A stretch of 64,000 nt of DNA from Hominilimicola fabiformis (lineage in GTDB: Bacteria > Bacillota > Clostridia > UBA1381). A model generated the notes under the pieces. That model did no database searches. It was not told the origin of the DNA and worked only from the letters and a program-made list of their open reading frames with translations. This document shows positions 1-9,126 of this stretch, piece after piece. The position numbers and the translations under genes were made by a program. The stretch covers positions 26,997 through 90,996 of the forward strand of contig NZ_JAJEQM010000014.1 in the NCBI RefSeq assembly GCF_020687385.1, written 5' to 3'. Each line of letters opens with the position of its first letter. The first letter of the stretch is position 1.

Positions 1-107
1 TTTGAAATATGTGCAGGAATTAACTCGCCACTTTGATGCATTCTTCTTAATGTTGTCGTAGTTACTCCTACAGTTTTAGCAAATTTACCTATGCTTAACA
101 ATTCCAT
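1..107 (-). CDS. tnpA: IS607-type serine transposase, N-terminal fragment at window edge
   Basis: Reading leftwards from ATG at 107 the frame stays open to the window edge (about 35 residues) and starts MELLSIGKFAKTVGV, followed by TTTTLRRMHQSGELIPA. This is the MerR-like helix-turn-helix that opens IS607-family serine recombinases, which bind DNA through it and cut with a downstream serine domain (outside the window). A GGTGG ribosome site precedes the ATG. It sits just 3' of a group I intron core, the order expected in an IStron. A stand-alone MerR regulator is possible but less likely given that context. Confidence 0.7.
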   Translation of the reverse strand, partial: MELLSIGKFAKTVGVTTTTLRRMHQSGELIPAHIS

Positions 108-189
108 AAAATTCACCACCATATTATTTTTATATATCTATGGTATCATAATTTTATATTGTTGTCAATAGATTTATATAAATAAATTA

Positions 190-711
190 AATTTGTATAT
201 ATTTATCTCATTCACTATAAGTCGCAACCTTATAGCAGTCTTATCGTCGCCGACAGACCTCTTATGCTTTCACATAAGCGTAGACTATATCTTCACCCAC
301 ATGGTAGTGTGGGGCAGTATTTTTCTTCCACCATTAGCTTGTGGTTTTACTCTCCCTCAAGGAGATAGTCGTTGAACGTGTCCCATATCTTATAAAAAGA
401 CTTAGGGCTTTCGCTGCTAAACACCCATTGCTTAAGCACTTAGGATGTCCGTTTTTAATGTGTCACGTCAGAAATTATCTGTCCTATCATTAACACTGAG
501 ACACTTTTATTTCACCATATGCTATCCTTACGTTTTTTCTACTTTCGTACCATTCAGCTTATCCTTTCAGATTACTGTTTAGGTGTAAGGCTTTAGGGAT
601 TAAAAGCAATTAACACTGAGTTTGCACCGATTTCTCGATACAAAGGGCTTTCTGCTTAATAAAATCTATACTACTGCACAAATTTGTACAGATTTGTTTA
701 TATTTATTGTA
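190..711 (-). ncRNA. Group I intron core of an IStron
   Basis: On the minus strand the P7 halves are visible: GACTA (plus 366-370) in the context CAACGACTATCTCC, and AAGATATAGTC (plus 283-293), the conserved guanosine-binding segment of group I introns. A P9 hairpin CTTATG/CATAAG lies at 261-278. P1 can be drawn as exon ACTGT (712-716) pairing with the guide GCAGT (673-677) with the canonical U-G at the cut, which places the 5' splice site between 712 and 711. The left limit given is approximate; if this is an IStron, the 3' splice site lies beyond the transposase genes, outside the window. A 12-nt repeat, ATTAACACTGAG, occurs at 489-500 and 609-620. Confidence 0.85.
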
Positions 712-847
712 ACAGTTTAGTTACCCAAATATCATGACATTCTGCTTTATCCCAACAAGTCATCCATATAGGCTTACCCTTGTCTGCATCACAATTTGGA
801 CAGTAATCATATTTTGCACCGCACAAAACACAAACTCTGTTTGCCAT
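704..847 (-). CDS. Small Zn-ribbon phage protein, exon 1 interrupted by the intron
   Basis: Starts MANRVCVLCGAKYDYCPNC after an AGAAAGGAGA ribosome site; the paired CxxC motifs suggest a structural zinc ribbon. It follows the tail-tube-like gene in the minus-strand virion operon. The frame runs into the group I intron and stops at TAA (704-706) a few codons past the predicted splice site at 712/711, so the last residues are intron-encoded. After splicing the protein would continue in an exon beyond the left edge. Function unknown; tail-region genes often include such small Cys-rich proteins. Confidence 0.7.
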   Translation of the reverse strand: MANRVCVLCGAKYDYCPNCDADKGKPIWMTCWDKAECHDIWVTKLLQ

Positions 848-910
848 TGAAAATCTCCTTTCTAAAGTAATATAGAGGGTAGAAACCCACCCTCTATACA
901 TACGTTTTAA

Positions 911-1723
911 TTAGTTTTCTTCAATATCATCCTCTGATAGATATATTGTAAACATTTCACCATTAGCACCACAATAATCCTTTTGAGCCGAACCTGAGAA
1001 TGATTGAGCATCTTCAGTGTTTAGGCTGATTGTATTATCTGGTGACATTTGGAATGAAGGGAACACAATATAAGCATGGCGAAGTGTCTCCTTGTCACAA
1101 GGGTCTGCAACAAGAACCGAAAGAGTAAACTTACATGTCTTAGGGAACTTGTCAGCAGCTTGAGTAAGCTTGATACCGCTTTCAACTTCTCTATCATACT
1201 TAATTTGAATTTTACCTGTAATATCAGTCGGAAGAGTAAGCTTCTTTTCTGAAAGTGTAAATTCTGTTTCAGATGCAGCTGTGTTCATCTTATACTTCTT
1301 GTTTGGATCAGGAACACCTGTATTTGTTAGTCCGTTAATATGAACAACACCGCCAGCCGGTACGTCAGGAAGCTGATATTCCTTATTTGTACCTGTAAGA
1401 GCAATAGTATCAGTATTGATTGTAAAAATTCTCGGCATAAGAATCTTATTGCTGTTTGATGCAATTTCTCTATCTTGACCAAACTGAAGAGCTGCAAGAG
1501 ATGTTGAGAATACTGCATTTTCAGCAGATATTTCAACAGACTTTGATGTAAAGAATCTCATAATTAGAGCACCAACAGCATCTGTTTTATCTTTTGTTTC
1601 TGATGTTGTTTCAATAGAAACATTTTGTAGCTGATTAACACCGCCAATAATGTCACCAAGTGAATTTTCAAATATACCTTGTAGTGGGCGGTCAATAATT
1701 AAATCTTCAAATTGAATAGCCAT
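911..1723 (-). CDS. Tail-tube-like virion structural protein
   Basis: A 270-residue protein starting MAIQFEDLIIDRPLQG with a beta-rich, Gly/Thr-rich body and an acidic C-terminus (EDDIEEN). Length, composition and position after the capsid and connector genes fit a major tail or tail-tube protein. A good AGGAGG-type site lies before the ATG. No catalytic motif is visible. The assignment rests on context and general character rather than a diagnostic motif. Confidence 0.55.
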   Translation of the reverse strand: MAIQFEDLIIDRPLQGIFENSLGDIIGGVNQLQNVSIETTSETKDKTDAVGALIMRFFTSKSVEISAENAVFSTSLAALQFGQDREIASNSNKILMPRIFTINTDTIALTGTNKEYQLPDVPAGGVVHINGLTNTGVPDPNKKYKMNTAASETEFTLSEKKLTLPTDITGKIQIKYDREVESGIKLTQAADKFPKTCKFTLSVLVADPCDKETLRHAYIVFPSFQMSPDNTISLNTEDAQSFSGSAQKDYCGANGEMFTIYLSEDDIEEN

Positions 1724-1759
1724 AATTTACCTCCTAAAAATTTGCAATAAAAAAAGACG

Positions 1760-2539
1760 TTATGACACGTCTCTCATCCAATTAAATTGTTTTTTATTTA
1801 TTTTCTTTGTATCTATCATTCCGCTATACATTCCATGAAGTAAAGCATCTGTAGACACATATATCTGTGAACGTTGAACAGCGTCCATAAACTCATATAT
1901 GCCACATTCTCGTAATTCTGATTTTTTATATTTAAAACCAGGATACGTCAACATTGCAGATATTAAGTTTTTGAGTTGTGAAACATAAGATTTATTTTTA
2001 CTAAGTTCTATTTTTTGTCTGTCTTCTTCAATCATAACATCACGAGTAATACGATTCCTTGCCTTTTCTCGCTTTATTGTGAATCCGTGCAATTTTCGCA
2101 AATAACCCACCATATTATAATAATCACTTTCAGTAATTATACCGGTTATTTCGGGTGGGGAATTTTCGTCAGCTTGACTGCACTGTAGTAATGCAAATTC
2201 ATCATTTTCTTTATCTTTTACTGAATGTGTGTATGTAGAAAGGTCTAAATCACCTAATATAATTGATGTATCTTGCGGTCTTAAAGAATGACAATTAAAT
2301 GCAAATAACTCAAAATCAGACATCTTATTCCAGTCAACCTCAAGCACATCCCATAATGTACTTTTCATATCACTTGGAATTGCACATAATTGAGTTAGCA
2401 TAGAATAATATCTTCTTTCACCAAACGCCATAATCTCACCGACAGTTGGTTGATGTATAGTAATATAATCACTTACTTTATAATCATCGCCAAAAAACAT
2501 TTGTAACTCATCATACTGAAACTCAGTTTGTTTACCCAT
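1760..2539 (-). CDS. Phage morphogenesis protein, unknown function
   Basis: A 259-residue protein, MGKQTEFQYDELQMFFGDDY onwards, with a charged helical C-terminus. The start ATG overlaps the TAA of the upstream gene (TAATG), implying translational coupling. Placed between connector-type genes and the tail-tube-like gene, it is probably a head-tail or tail assembly protein. A tail assembly chaperone is possible but no frameshift site was recognised. No family motif recognised. Confidence 0.5.
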   Translation of the reverse strand: MGKQTEFQYDELQMFFGDDYKVSDYITIHQPTVGEIMAFGERRYYSMLTQLCAIPSDMKSTLWDVLEVDWNKMSDFELFAFNCHSLRPQDTSIILGDLDLSTYTHSVKDKENDEFALLQCSQADENSPPEITGIITESDYYNMVGYLRKLHGFTIKREKARNRITRDVMIEEDRQKIELSKNKSYVSQLKNLISAMLTYPGFKYKKSELRECGIYEFMDAVQRSQIYVSTDALLHGMYSGMIDTKKINKKQFNWMRDVS

Positions 2540-3147
2540 TATGTATAAACCTCGTTATTAATAATTCTTGTAGTATTATTAACAGTATGAGTGATTGAAT
2601 TTGTTGTAGTAAATTCAAAAATAAGAGTTCGAGTAATGAAGTTTGTGTCAGTGACTGAACTTTGGTCTTTGACGAGTTTGCATTGATTACCGAAGATATT
2701 CGACCAATTAAAATGCCTACATAAAATACCACCGATTAAATCATGGCGAGGAATGCCTGTATTTTTATCAATAGCATCTTTGTTATTACACAAAACCGTA
2801 AATACGACATTGCAATATTTTTCAATACCGTTATACTTCGGCGTTTCAGAAAAACTCACATCATAACACAAAAAATTCTTAGATTCAGATTGAGATTCTG
2901 GAATAAATAAATAGGGACGAATGTTATCTCCAAAATATAGACTCCAATCACCGTCATAATTTATATTTCCATTTTCGAATAATTCGCTTTCTTTATTTAC
3001 ATCATGTAATGCATATAGCAAAGCAACGTTATTCAACAGCTTTTGTTTTATTTTTTCTTTAAATCTTATGTTATCGTAGTCAGGAGTACAAGCATAATTG
3101 GCTAATTCTACAATTAATTCTTTTTGAGTAAGTATTTGTTCTGCCAT
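2539..3147 (-). CDS. Head-tail connector/tail completion-like protein
   Basis: A 202-residue protein, MAEQILTQKELIVELANYAC, with a helical N-terminus and a beta-rich remainder containing YNGIEKYCNVVFTVLCNN. Small proteins of this shape between capsid and tail-tube genes are usually neck or tail-completion proteins. The stop overlaps the next start. Assigned by synteny only. Confidence 0.45.
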   Translation of the reverse strand: MAEQILTQKELIVELANYACTPDYDNIRFKEKIKQKLLNNVALLYALHDVNKESELFENGNINYDGDWSLYFGDNIRPYLFIPESQSESKNFLCYDVSFSETPKYNGIEKYCNVVFTVLCNNKDAIDKNTGIPRHDLIGGILCRHFNWSNIFGNQCKLVKDQSSVTDTNFITRTLIFEFTTTNSITHTVNNTTRIINNEVYT

Positions 3148-3156
3148 TTGTCCTCC

Positions 3157-4395
3157 TTATAATGCAATAATCTCTAATTGAATCTTACCTACCAATTTTT
3201 CAATATTGCATTCAATATTTAATTTATCAGCAAGATAAGTTCTATCATTAGAGAATTTTATTTTTATATGATTTTTACTTGGTTGTTCAAGCCAAGTAAT
3301 TAAATCCGAATTTGTTATATCTTCATCATTCAAATAACATCTCCAACAATCTATTGAGAATTTGTCCAAATATTTATTCGTTATATCAGTACCCGAACTA
3401 TCAAAAATAGCAACTTTTAAAAGTTTATAACTACCACCTGCTTTAATAGTGTTGGTATTACATGAAATTTGAATTTTATTTGAACTGTTATCTTCAGTAG
3501 TCTCTGGTTCAATGTTGGTTGAATAATAGTCTGCATACATTGCAAAAATGTCATCTTTGTCTTCTTTATCTATATAATCAGCAAAAGGTTTCCAAACATC
3601 TTGATACAATGTAAGTTTTTGAAGACCAAAAGGTTGAGTAGTTTCAACTTTACTGATTTTCCAAACAATCGGAACATCAATCGGAGCACTCATTACTATG
3701 CGTTGATTACTATTTTTATCATCAGAATGAGTATAATATAATTTCTCGGTTATACTGTTCATAGGCAACCAAGCCATATTCTGATTTTCAATAGTAGTAT
3801 AGACATAGTTAGACCACAATCCACTATTATATGAATTTTGATTTCTTGTAACGCCCCACATTTTGCGTTTAATGCGTTTATTATTTTGAACTTCAATCCA
3901 ATGAAAATAATAATTACAAGGTAAGATACTATATTTTATGAATTGATTTCCGACTTCTTTTGAACAAATAAGCCATTTGTGATATACTCCGTTATCATCA
4001 GGAATATCACAATACAAACCAATAGGGAAGGTTGCTCCATATTTATTTGTAAAATTTTCTTCATAATAATATAAATCGTCACCCTCATTAAATTTTAATT
4101 TCTGATTCGGACGAAGTTGTAAATGATACTCAACTTGGTCTTTTGACAATGTTCCATATTGAGTAACAATGAATTTTGCGTCTATAGGTGTCTTAGAAGT
4201 TGAAGAATAGTCCATACCTTGGTTTAAATGATTATTATCATCATGGAAATAATCATAAATATAGCATTTTCTACTTTGTATATCTTCAAACCAAGTCTGT
4301 TCTTCAATCATGTCCGACTGACGCTTTCGGACTTGCCCGTTTGTAAGAACACCATTACGCAAATGAGTTCTTTTATATAAGTCTAAAGACAGCAC
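3157..4395 (-). CDS. Virion structural protein, unknown
   Basis: A 412-residue protein beginning MLSLDLYKRTHLRNGVLTNG from a GTG start behind AAGGGCGGTGATTAA. It is rich in aromatic residues (Trp/Tyr) and beta-type segments. The last 100 residues look like an Ig-like module (SCNTNTIKAGGSYKLLKVAI). It lies inside the head-tail connector block and is probably a virion or neck component. No enzyme motif is visible. Confidence 0.5.
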   Translation of the reverse strand: MLSLDLYKRTHLRNGVLTNGQVRKRQSDMIEEQTWFEDIQSRKCYIYDYFHDDNNHLNQGMDYSSTSKTPIDAKFIVTQYGTLSKDQVEYHLQLRPNQKLKFNEGDDLYYYEENFTNKYGATFPIGLYCDIPDDNGVYHKWLICSKEVGNQFIKYSILPCNYYFHWIEVQNNKRIKRKMWGVTRNQNSYNSGLWSNYVYTTIENQNMAWLPMNSITEKLYYTHSDDKNSNQRIVMSAPIDVPIVWKISKVETTQPFGLQKLTLYQDVWKPFADYIDKEDKDDIFAMYADYYSTNIEPETTEDNSSNKIQISCNTNTIKAGGSYKLLKVAIFDSSGTDITNKYLDKFSIDCWRCYLNDEDITNSDLITWLEQPSKNHIKIKFSNDRTYLADKLNIECNIEKLVGKIQLEIIAL

Positions 4396-4728
4396 TTAAT
4401 CACCGCCCTTGATTTTCAAAGCTTCTGAGCCGGCATCCAGTAAAAGCTTTCTATACAATTTAAAATTAAAATCTTTTTCATCATATAGAGACAAAGCCTG
4501 TTCAAGTAAACTCATAATTGTTACAAGTTCTGACGGCTCATATAAAAGCTTATTTAATCCACCTAACCTATTCAATAAGTTGACAAAAGCCTCATTAACA
4601 TTTATGTATTGATATTCTTGTTTCGTATTTGGATCTGCACATAATAATAAGAAAAATATAGATTTACGAATAGACTGTTTTGTTAAATCTATTTGTCGTT
4701 GTGAAAAATAACCGTATTTATGTTTCAT
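4396..4728 (-). CDS. Small helical protein in the head-tail block
   Basis: A 110-residue, largely helical, charged protein (MKHKYGYFSQRQIDLTKQ). It ends directly against the next gene and lies 4 bases from the previous one, so it belongs to the virion operon. No family recognised; a connector or assembly factor is the likely role by position. Confidence 0.5.
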   Translation of the reverse strand: MKHKYGYFSQRQIDLTKQSIRKSIFFLLLCADPNTKQEYQYINVNEAFVNLLNRLGGLNKLLYEPSELVTIMSLLEQALSLYDEKDFNFKLYRKLLLDAGSEALKIKGGD

Positions 4729-4732
4729 GACA

Positions 4733-5191
4733 CTATTCCTCGCTTATATATGAATTAATAATATATCCGTGGTCTCTAAGAAGTTTTCTTAAAGATATAT
4801 TAGCGTCTGACAACAATGAACGTAATTCATTTAAATGATTTGCTTGGGAATAAAATTTTTCTTCTTTACCACCAAAAAATTGTTTTACATTTAGAATTGA
4901 TTTTACTTTAGGCTCTAACCATTGAATAATCATTCCTTGTGCAAATACTTCAATGACAAATAATTCGTCAGAATTATCGTCTATAGAATTTTTTAACTCC
5001 CAATTCATTTTTAACACTTCATCATTAAGACTAAATGTTTTAAATTTAACACGAACATAGGGGAGGGAGGCAACTGAATGTAACCACCCTTCCATATTGT
5101 CATAAACAGTTTCTTCGTCTAATTCTATAAAATCATAATCTGTGCATTTTTGTAGGAAACGAGAATATATATCTTCATAAGAAGATGTCAT
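4733..5191 (-). CDS. Putative head-tail connector protein
   Basis: A 152-residue protein, MTSSYEDIYSRFLQKCTDYD. The N-terminal helical segment with DFIELDEETVYDNMEGWL resembles small phage neck proteins that follow the capsid gene. No signature motif was recognised, so the role is inferred from position. Confidence 0.5.
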   Translation of the reverse strand: MTSSYEDIYSRFLQKCTDYDFIELDEETVYDNMEGWLHSVASLPYVRVKFKTFSLNDEVLKMNWELKNSIDDNSDELFVIEVFAQGMIIQWLEPKVKSILNVKQFFGGKEEKFYSQANHLNELRSLLSDANISLRKLLRDHGYIINSYISEE

Positions 5192-5202
5192 CTCGCACCT
5201 CC

Positions 5203-5796
5203 TTAATCTCCATACAATTCAGTCATTGTCATAAACTTTGTATCGTATATTTCGTCTAAAGTTTTTATCTTTGAAACACTATCTATCTGACCATTCATAA
5301 TCATTGATGAAACTATATTCTTGATAGATTCCTTTGCTCCCGAAGGTAATGAATTGATTGTCAATTTCATACTGTTTGCGTCCAAATCAGTAATTACACT
5401 TCTTAAATCCTTAATAGAATACATGTCCCCATATAATTTTTTTACATTAGGAAAAGCCTCCAAGAAATCATCATCTTTGATGATGAAATATGGTTCAGTA
5501 ATATGCTTTTTTCCTGAGCGAATAGCAGCAACCAAATCTTGATATTCTACTTCTGTTTCATCTCCACGAGCAACCCAACTATAATGAATATTTGTCTTTA
5601 AACCAAACATACCAAGTTGACCAGGTGTTATAGACATACATAGAATAGGGTCAGAGTCTTTGAAAACTCTTTTCTTTTTTTCAGTAACCTTTTCCTCTGT
5701 TTTTTCTTCAACATCTTTGGTTGTTTCAGTGTCAACTGATTGGTCAGCAGTTTCTTCTGTTTTCTTTTCCGTAACAACTTTTTTTGTATATGCCAT
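5203..5796 (-). CDS. Virion-associated protein with Lys/Glu-rich N-terminus
   Basis: A 197-residue protein. Residues 1-45 are a low-complexity Lys/Glu/Thr tail (TEKKTEETADQSVDTETT) and the rest is a compact domain beginning about DPILCMSITPGQLGMFGL. It is expressed immediately after the major capsid gene. The disordered tail could bind DNA or tether an accessory head protein; this is inference. Confidence 0.5.
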   Translation of the reverse strand: MAYTKKVVTEKKTEETADQSVDTETTKDVEEKTEEKVTEKKKRVFKDSDPILCMSITPGQLGMFGLKTNIHYSWVARGDETEVEYQDLVAAIRSGKKHITEPYFIIKDDDFLEAFPNVKKLYGDMYSIKDLRSVITDLDANSMKLTINSLPSGAKESIKNIVSSMIMNGQIDSVSKIKTLDEIYDTKFMTMTELYGD

Positions 5797-5829
5797 TAAT
5801 CAAATCTCCTTTTACTCTGTCCATATGTA

Positions 5830-6942
5830 TTAATTTGCAATATTAAAGACACCATGGTACTTGTCCAAAATTACAGCAATACCCATTTCACGTTGAACTT
5901 CATATGTCTGGAAGTCATCGTTTCGGTCACCCTTTTCACTCTCTTCTCTAATTTCCGTTTCACCAACATCAGTGAACTTAACAAATTTATTATCAACGTT
6001 AGGCATAATATACAATTTACCTGGCTTAATAAGTTTCTTTGTAACATCGTTCTTTACAAATCTTTGTGGAATTTCTACAAGTGTATTAACACCATATGAA
6101 CCAAGTCTACCTAGTCTTGCTCTTTCTTCTTTCTGACTATCAGCAATCCAATCTACATCTTGAAGTCTTTCAAGCTTTTGTAGATCCGACTTTAAACCAA
6201 GAATAACGGCAGATGCGCCACCATTTGCACCTTCAACATCTTCAATTAGTTCATCAAACTTGCTCTTATTTTCCTTAGTCAAATCATCTGTAATTACAAA
6301 CTTATCTTGTGCCGGTAGCTTATTATCTGCTTCTACAAAAGCAGTAAACATATCATTCTGAATTTTTTCTTGGAAAGCAATTGAAATTGCATCAACAAAT
6401 TCAGACCAATCTTTTCTACCAGTAAGATAAACATCAATATCCATTCCGACTTTTATTGCATAATTAGAAGTTTGAACAGAAAAACTTTGTCCTTCCGCCA
6501 ATTTCTGTAATGAAAGGTCATGGTGGTCACCCGAAACCTTAGCAACAGTAAGAATAACATCGTTGTTCTTAACCCAATATTCATTTTTATCACCATTGGC
6601 AATGTTCTTGCTTTCAACAAAATCATTGAAGAATTCATTATCCTGAAAACCTGTTGTAACCTTGAAATCGACAGCTTCCTCAAGAACTTCCATAAGTTCA
6701 ATACCATTTCTTCTCATGGCTCTCTTTATATCTCTTCTTGTTGGTTTGTAACCTTCGTCAAAGCCGAGAATATCCAAACAAACTTTATTAATTTTTTCAT
6801 TTGCTTGTGCAGAACTTACCTTATTACCATCTTCATCAAATATCTGGATACCATGTGTATAGTCATACAAAAAGCTTTTAAAACCTTCATAATCATTTTC
6901 AGGCTTTGAAAATACTCTTGTTAAATTATCTGAAATTCGCAT
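5830..6942 (-). CDS. Major capsid protein (HK97-like)
   Basis: A 370-residue protein of the usual HK97-fold length. A helical N-terminal region (MRISDNLTRVFSKPENDYEG) is followed by a mixed alpha/beta body with a stretch near SVQTSNYAIKVGMDIDVYLT and a basic/aromatic C-terminus ending YHGVFNIAN. It lies downstream of portal, protease/scaffold and a small head protein, the canonical order. It would form the icosahedral shell. No processing site is evident. Confidence 0.75.
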   Translation of the reverse strand: MRISDNLTRVFSKPENDYEGFKSFLYDYTHGIQIFDEDGNKVSSAQANEKINKVCLDILGFDEGYKPTRRDIKRAMRRNGIELMEVLEEAVDFKVTTGFQDNEFFNDFVESKNIANGDKNEYWVKNNDVILTVAKVSGDHHDLSLQKLAEGQSFSVQTSNYAIKVGMDIDVYLTGRKDWSEFVDAISIAFQEKIQNDMFTAFVEADNKLPAQDKFVITDDLTKENKSKFDELIEDVEGANGGASAVILGLKSDLQKLERLQDVDWIADSQKEERARLGRLGSYGVNTLVEIPQRFVKNDVTKKLIKPGKLYIMPNVDNKFVKFTDVGETEIREESEKGDRNDDFQTYEVQREMGIAVILDKYHGVFNIAN

Positions 6943-6965
6943 TTATTTAACCTCCTTTGCTTTTA

Positions 6966-7442
6966 TTAGGCTACTGTTAGCTTCTTATTAGCTACGCCTG
7001 TAATCGAAGAACCAACTTCTGGTGTACCGTTGAAGCCTTCAGCAGAAACTTCAAAGCGATCATACTTCACCAAACCATAACAACGAACTATATCACCAGT
7101 CTTGTTATATAGGTTACTTTCTTTCTTCCATTCATTTGTCCATTCTTCTGCACCTACTGGAACTTGATATACCAAAACTGCATCACCAGGGTCGGTAACC
7201 AATACAAGATAATTACCATTACCCATCTTCTCTACAATCTTTCCTTCAAATTTAGTAACAGCAGCCTCCTTAAATAGGTCAAGACTATCCCAATCTCCAA
7301 CGGCTATCAAATTACCATTGTCTGTGTCGCTGCCCAAAAGGATTGAAAACATATGACCGCCGTATGTACCACCAGACAATACATTTGATGGGTTTGCAGT
7401 GGCATGTTTTGCAATCTCATATTTAATGCTCATGTTTGCCAT
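6966..7442 (-). CDS. Putative head decoration/stabilisation protein
   Basis: A 158-residue, Gly- and Val-rich protein (MANMSIKYEIAKHATANPSN) between protease/scaffold and major capsid genes, the slot normally used by a lambda gpD-type decoration or minor head protein. A strong AGGAGG site precedes it. The likely terminator at 7471-7520 lies just upstream, so expression depends on read-through or another promoter. Confidence 0.5.
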   Translation of the reverse strand: MANMSIKYEIAKHATANPSNVLSGGTYGGHMFSILLGSDTDNGNLIAVGDWDSLDLFKEAAVTKFEGKIVEKMGNGNYLVLVTDPGDAVLVYQVPVGAEEWTNEWKKESNLYNKTGDIVRCYGLVKYDRFEVSAEGFNGTPEVGSSITGVANKKLTVA

Positions 7443-7470
7443 TTTTATTTCCTCCTCTTAATTTTTACAT

Positions 7471-7520
7471 AAAAAAAACACCCTCGAACGGATACGCAAG
7501 TGCATGTCAATTCGAGAGAG
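7471..7520 (-). terminator. Terminator-like hairpin inside the head operon
   Basis: On the minus strand CTCGAA (7511-7516) pairs with TTCGAG (7483-7488) across a 22-nt loop, followed by an 8-T run (7471-7478). It lies between the protease/scaffold gene and the decoration/capsid genes and may tune capsid stoichiometry. The large loop makes efficiency uncertain. Confidence 0.5.
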
Positions 7521-7526
7521 CGAATA

Positions 7527-8291
7527 TTATTTGAATTTTAATGTACCATATTTACTTGTCTTTTTTTCATTACCATTTGGATTAGAAAAATGTTTGACAG
7601 CAGATTTCTTTTCTACTTTTGTTTCAACATCTCCGCCTTGCAAAGCATATTCTCCAACAAGAATTTTAACTTCTTTTATAAGGTCTTCAGGAGAATACTT
7701 GTCCATATTTTCATATAGTTTTGCAAAAGGTTCATTGATAAAATTACCCTCATCGTCTTTTGCGGAAATGATTTCATATGCCTTGTCAGCCAATACTTCT
7801 TCTCTTTGAGAATGAAGTTCTTTGGCTTCGGTTTCATTTTTAAAGTCTACCAACGCTGCATAATTTGAACGCATAGACTGTAACTCTGCAAATTCACTGT
7901 CAGTCAAAAATTCACGATGCAAGTTGTATCTTTCACCGTCAAAAGCAACATTATCACCATCTACATCATATTTCTGACCATATATATGATTATTCCAGTC
8001 TTCATAAATAAAATATGTATCATAAACATCTGAAATCCAATAGTCTGCATTATCAGATTCTTCAAAAGGAATCAAAAGATTATACAAAGCACAACGAATA
8101 TCATCGTGGGAAAGCTCAAAAGTTTTTGTGAATTTATTGTCTTCATTAGTTACATTATCTGTATCAGAATTACCATCAAAAGCCTTCTGAAAAGCTACTT
8201 CAAGTTCTTCGTCAGACAAACTTTCATAATCAAAATCAATATCATCTACTGTTTTATCATACTTCTTTAATAATTCTTCAAACTTGCTCAT
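7527..8291 (-). CDS. Internal in-frame scaffold product
   Basis: Inside the protease/scaffold frame the minus strand reads AAGAAAGGAGGAATGCAA directly before ATG AGC, a near-perfect Shine-Dalgarno with good spacing. Translation from here gives a 254-residue acidic C-terminal product (MSKFEELLKKYDKTVDDIDF). The arrangement mirrors lambda C/Nu3, where the scaffold is made from an internal start in the protease gene. Confidence 0.6.
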   Translation of the reverse strand: MSKFEELLKKYDKTVDDIDFDYESLSDEELEVAFQKAFDGNSDTDNVTNEDNKFTKTFELSHDDIRCALYNLLIPFEESDNADYWISDVYDTYFIYEDWNNHIYGQKYDVDGDNVAFDGERYNLHREFLTDSEFAELQSMRSNYAALVDFKNETEAKELHSQREEVLADKAYEIISAKDDEGNFINEPFAKLYENMDKYSPEDLIKEVKILVGEYALQGGDVETKVEKKSAVKHFSNPNGNEKKTSKYGTLKFK

Positions 8292-9077
8292 TTGCATTCC
8301 TCCTTTCTTATCATTCTTTTCAAAATGTGAAATAATTTCATCAAGTCTTTCACGAAGTGAATCTAATTTATTTTCATAATTCTCAAAAATGCTATTAGTA
8401 TCTTGACTAAAATCGCCAATCTTTATATTAGAACCTACCATTCCGGGTCTTACCACATCACCGTCTTCTGTTTTACCTAAAATAGTAACTCCGTTAAAAT
8501 GAAACTTTTCAATATTCAAAATATTTTCTTTAGCATTAAAGCTTAATTCTTCAATCGCTAATTCTACTGAAACGGAACATTCATTTTCTCTTTTAAGAAT
8601 TTCAGCAGCTTTACTATATTCTTCAAATATGTAACCTTTAATATTAACATACTTTTTCTGCTTTTCTTCGTCATATACTATTTTTGCGTTACAAGATTCG
8701 GGAATGATACCTAACGGCACTTCATCATAAACAACATTACCATCATCATCTAAATGAAGATTATGTGTGTAAAATTCAGGTTGTCCATTAACCGTATGTA
8801 TATATCCTAAAATCGGACGATTACAAAAACTCGGCAATGCATCTTCCATAACATCATCATTAATATTTGATCCATTAATATTCTTTTGAGTATGGCATGC
8901 TTGCAATACAACAGGCATTAGTCCATCAGATACAGTATTCTTTTCAAAATTTAGATTTCCATGAGTTTGAACTACAATAGGGGAATTATCATTTTCTATT
9001 GATGAAAAACGAATATCTTCTTTCTTATTGATGTAGAACTCATACAAATCCTCCAAAAACAATAATTTCTTTGCCAT
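7527..9077 (-). CDS. Prohead protease-scaffold fusion protein
   Basis: A 516-residue protein downstream of the portal. Residues 1 to about 230 form a compact domain (HGNLNFEKNTVSDGLMPVVL, then NVKGYIFEEYSKAAEIL-like segments) of the type fused to phage maturation proteases. The rest is acidic and partly coiled (about 235-290), as expected for scaffold. An in-frame internal start with its own strong ribosome site at 8291 would yield the scaffold alone. Catalytic residues could not be assigned with certainty. Confidence 0.6.
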   Translation of the reverse strand: MAKKLLFLEDLYEFYINKKEDIRFSSIENDNSPIVVQTHGNLNFEKNTVSDGLMPVVLQACHTQKNINGSNINDDVMEDALPSFCNRPILGYIHTVNGQPEFYTHNLHLDDDGNVVYDEVPLGIIPESCNAKIVYDEEKQKKYVNIKGYIFEEYSKAAEILKRENECSVSVELAIEELSFNAKENILNIEKFHFNGVTILGKTEDGDVVRPGMVGSNIKIGDFSQDTNSIFENYENKLDSLRERLDEIISHFEKNDKKGGMQMSKFEELLKKYDKTVDDIDFDYESLSDEELEVAFQKAFDGNSDTDNVTNEDNKFTKTFELSHDDIRCALYNLLIPFEESDNADYWISDVYDTYFIYEDWNNHIYGQKYDVDGDNVAFDGERYNLHREFLTDSEFAELQSMRSNYAALVDFKNETEAKELHSQREEVLADKAYEIISAKDDEGNFINEPFAKLYENMDKYSPEDLIKEVKILVGEYALQGGDVETKVEKKSAVKHFSNPNGNEKKTSKYGTLKFK

Positions 9078-9126
9078 CTAACTCCTCCTTTCTTTAAGAA
9101 TGTAACTCCTCACAAAAGGGGGAGTA

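Noticed and set aside
193..375. Plus-strand frame over the intron
   Set aside because: It runs antisense through the group I core, which explains the sequence better.
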